41,744 nt of DNA. Source: Adonisia turfae CCMR0081 (GTDB taxonomy: Bacteria > Cyanobacteriota > Cyanobacteriia > Phormidesmidales > Phormidesmidaceae). The stretch's first letter is position 1; every line of letters starts with the position of its first letter. This document shows, piece by piece, positions 41,682 through 41,744 of the stretch. A model generated the notes under the pieces. That model did no database searches, had not been told where the DNA came from, and saw nothing but the letters and a program-made list of their open reading frames with translations. A program made the position numbers and the translations under genes. Where the stretch lies: NCBI RefSeq assembly GCF_011009555.1, contig NZ_QXHD01000004.1, forward strand, positions 7,382,930 through 7,424,673. The letters run 5' to 3'.

Positions 41682-41744
41682 ATCATCTCAACCTGGATTT
41701 GGGATGTGTCACCATTACCCATCCATTTCATCCCTACTCGGGTC

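Larger units (their letters stand above)
40262..41744 (-). mobile_element. Group II intron, 3' portion, inserted in umuC
   Basis: On the minus strand the reverse transcriptase gene is followed by a typical domain V and a domain VI hairpin (GGCGTA-GCAA-TACGCC with an outer GGGT/ACCC pairing, 40265-40293). The intron's 3' end falls at about 40262 (intron ...GAC, exon TTCGTTTCC...). The intron has the same orientation as umuC. Its 5' end is not in the window, or has been lost. Confidence 0.8.

Overview
The window comes from a cyanobacterium. The octamer GCGATCGC (the HIP1 repeat typical of many cyanobacteria) recurs throughout, there is a remnant of the photosystem II gene psbU, and several proteins belong to families concentrated in cyanobacteria (Uma2, DUF4278, host-attachment-like). 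I cannot name a genus. ParA/ParB, a primase-like replication protein, a ribbon-helix-helix protein and a tyrosine recombinase between about 29 and 38 kb suggest a plasmid, or a plasmid integrated into a chromosome.

Layout. 1-4.1 kb: the N-terminal part of a lipocalin-like protein running off the left edge, decayed gene remnants, a Uma2 nuclease and a PD-(D/E)XK nuclease. 4.1-16.8 kb: a plus-strand biosynthetic block. It holds a GT-C-like membrane protein, a fatty acyl-AMP ligase (FAAL), an acyl-CoA-dehydrogenase-like enzyme, an acyl carrier protein, an MBOAT acyltransferase, an SGNH-like membrane-anchored protein, an HTTM-DCC fusion and a second GT-C-like membrane protein. 17.0-22.6 kb: a minus-strand ABC-2 exporter operon of the YbhG/F/S/R type. 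22.7-28.8 kb: mixed genes, namely a broken PLDc_N gene, DUF4278, a host-attachment-like protein, a thioredoxin-CcdA fusion, a PlsC-like acyltransferase and an aldo/keto reductase. 28.9-38.1 kb: the plasmid-like module, with the psbU remnant, a hypothetical gene, an integrase, parAB with candidate centromere palindromes, a defective IS4-type element with exact 20-bp ends, an RHH gene, a primase-like rep gene, a broken zeta toxin gene and its small partner. 38.2-41.7 kb: a secreted repeat protein behind a CRP-like box, and umuC interrupted by a small palindromic repeat and by a group II intron.

The most interesting system is the FAAL-ACAD-ACP-MBOAT-SGNH cassette. Its order of roles matches the D-alanylation system DltA-DltC-DltB-DltD: an AMP-forming ligase loads a carrier protein, an MBOAT carries the acyl group across the membrane, and an SGNH-type partner completes transfer. 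Here the ligase is of the fatty-acid type and a flavin dehydrogenase is added. I infer that it puts a modified, possibly alpha,beta-unsaturated, fatty acyl group on an extracytoplasmic glycan or lipid that the flanking GT-C-like proteins may help build. This is inference from family architecture.

A second theme is gene damage by small palindromic repeats: a 61-bp element with a 4-bp target duplication in the zeta gene, a 23-bp palindrome in umuC, and a run of palindromes that has become the C-terminal tail of the SGNH protein.
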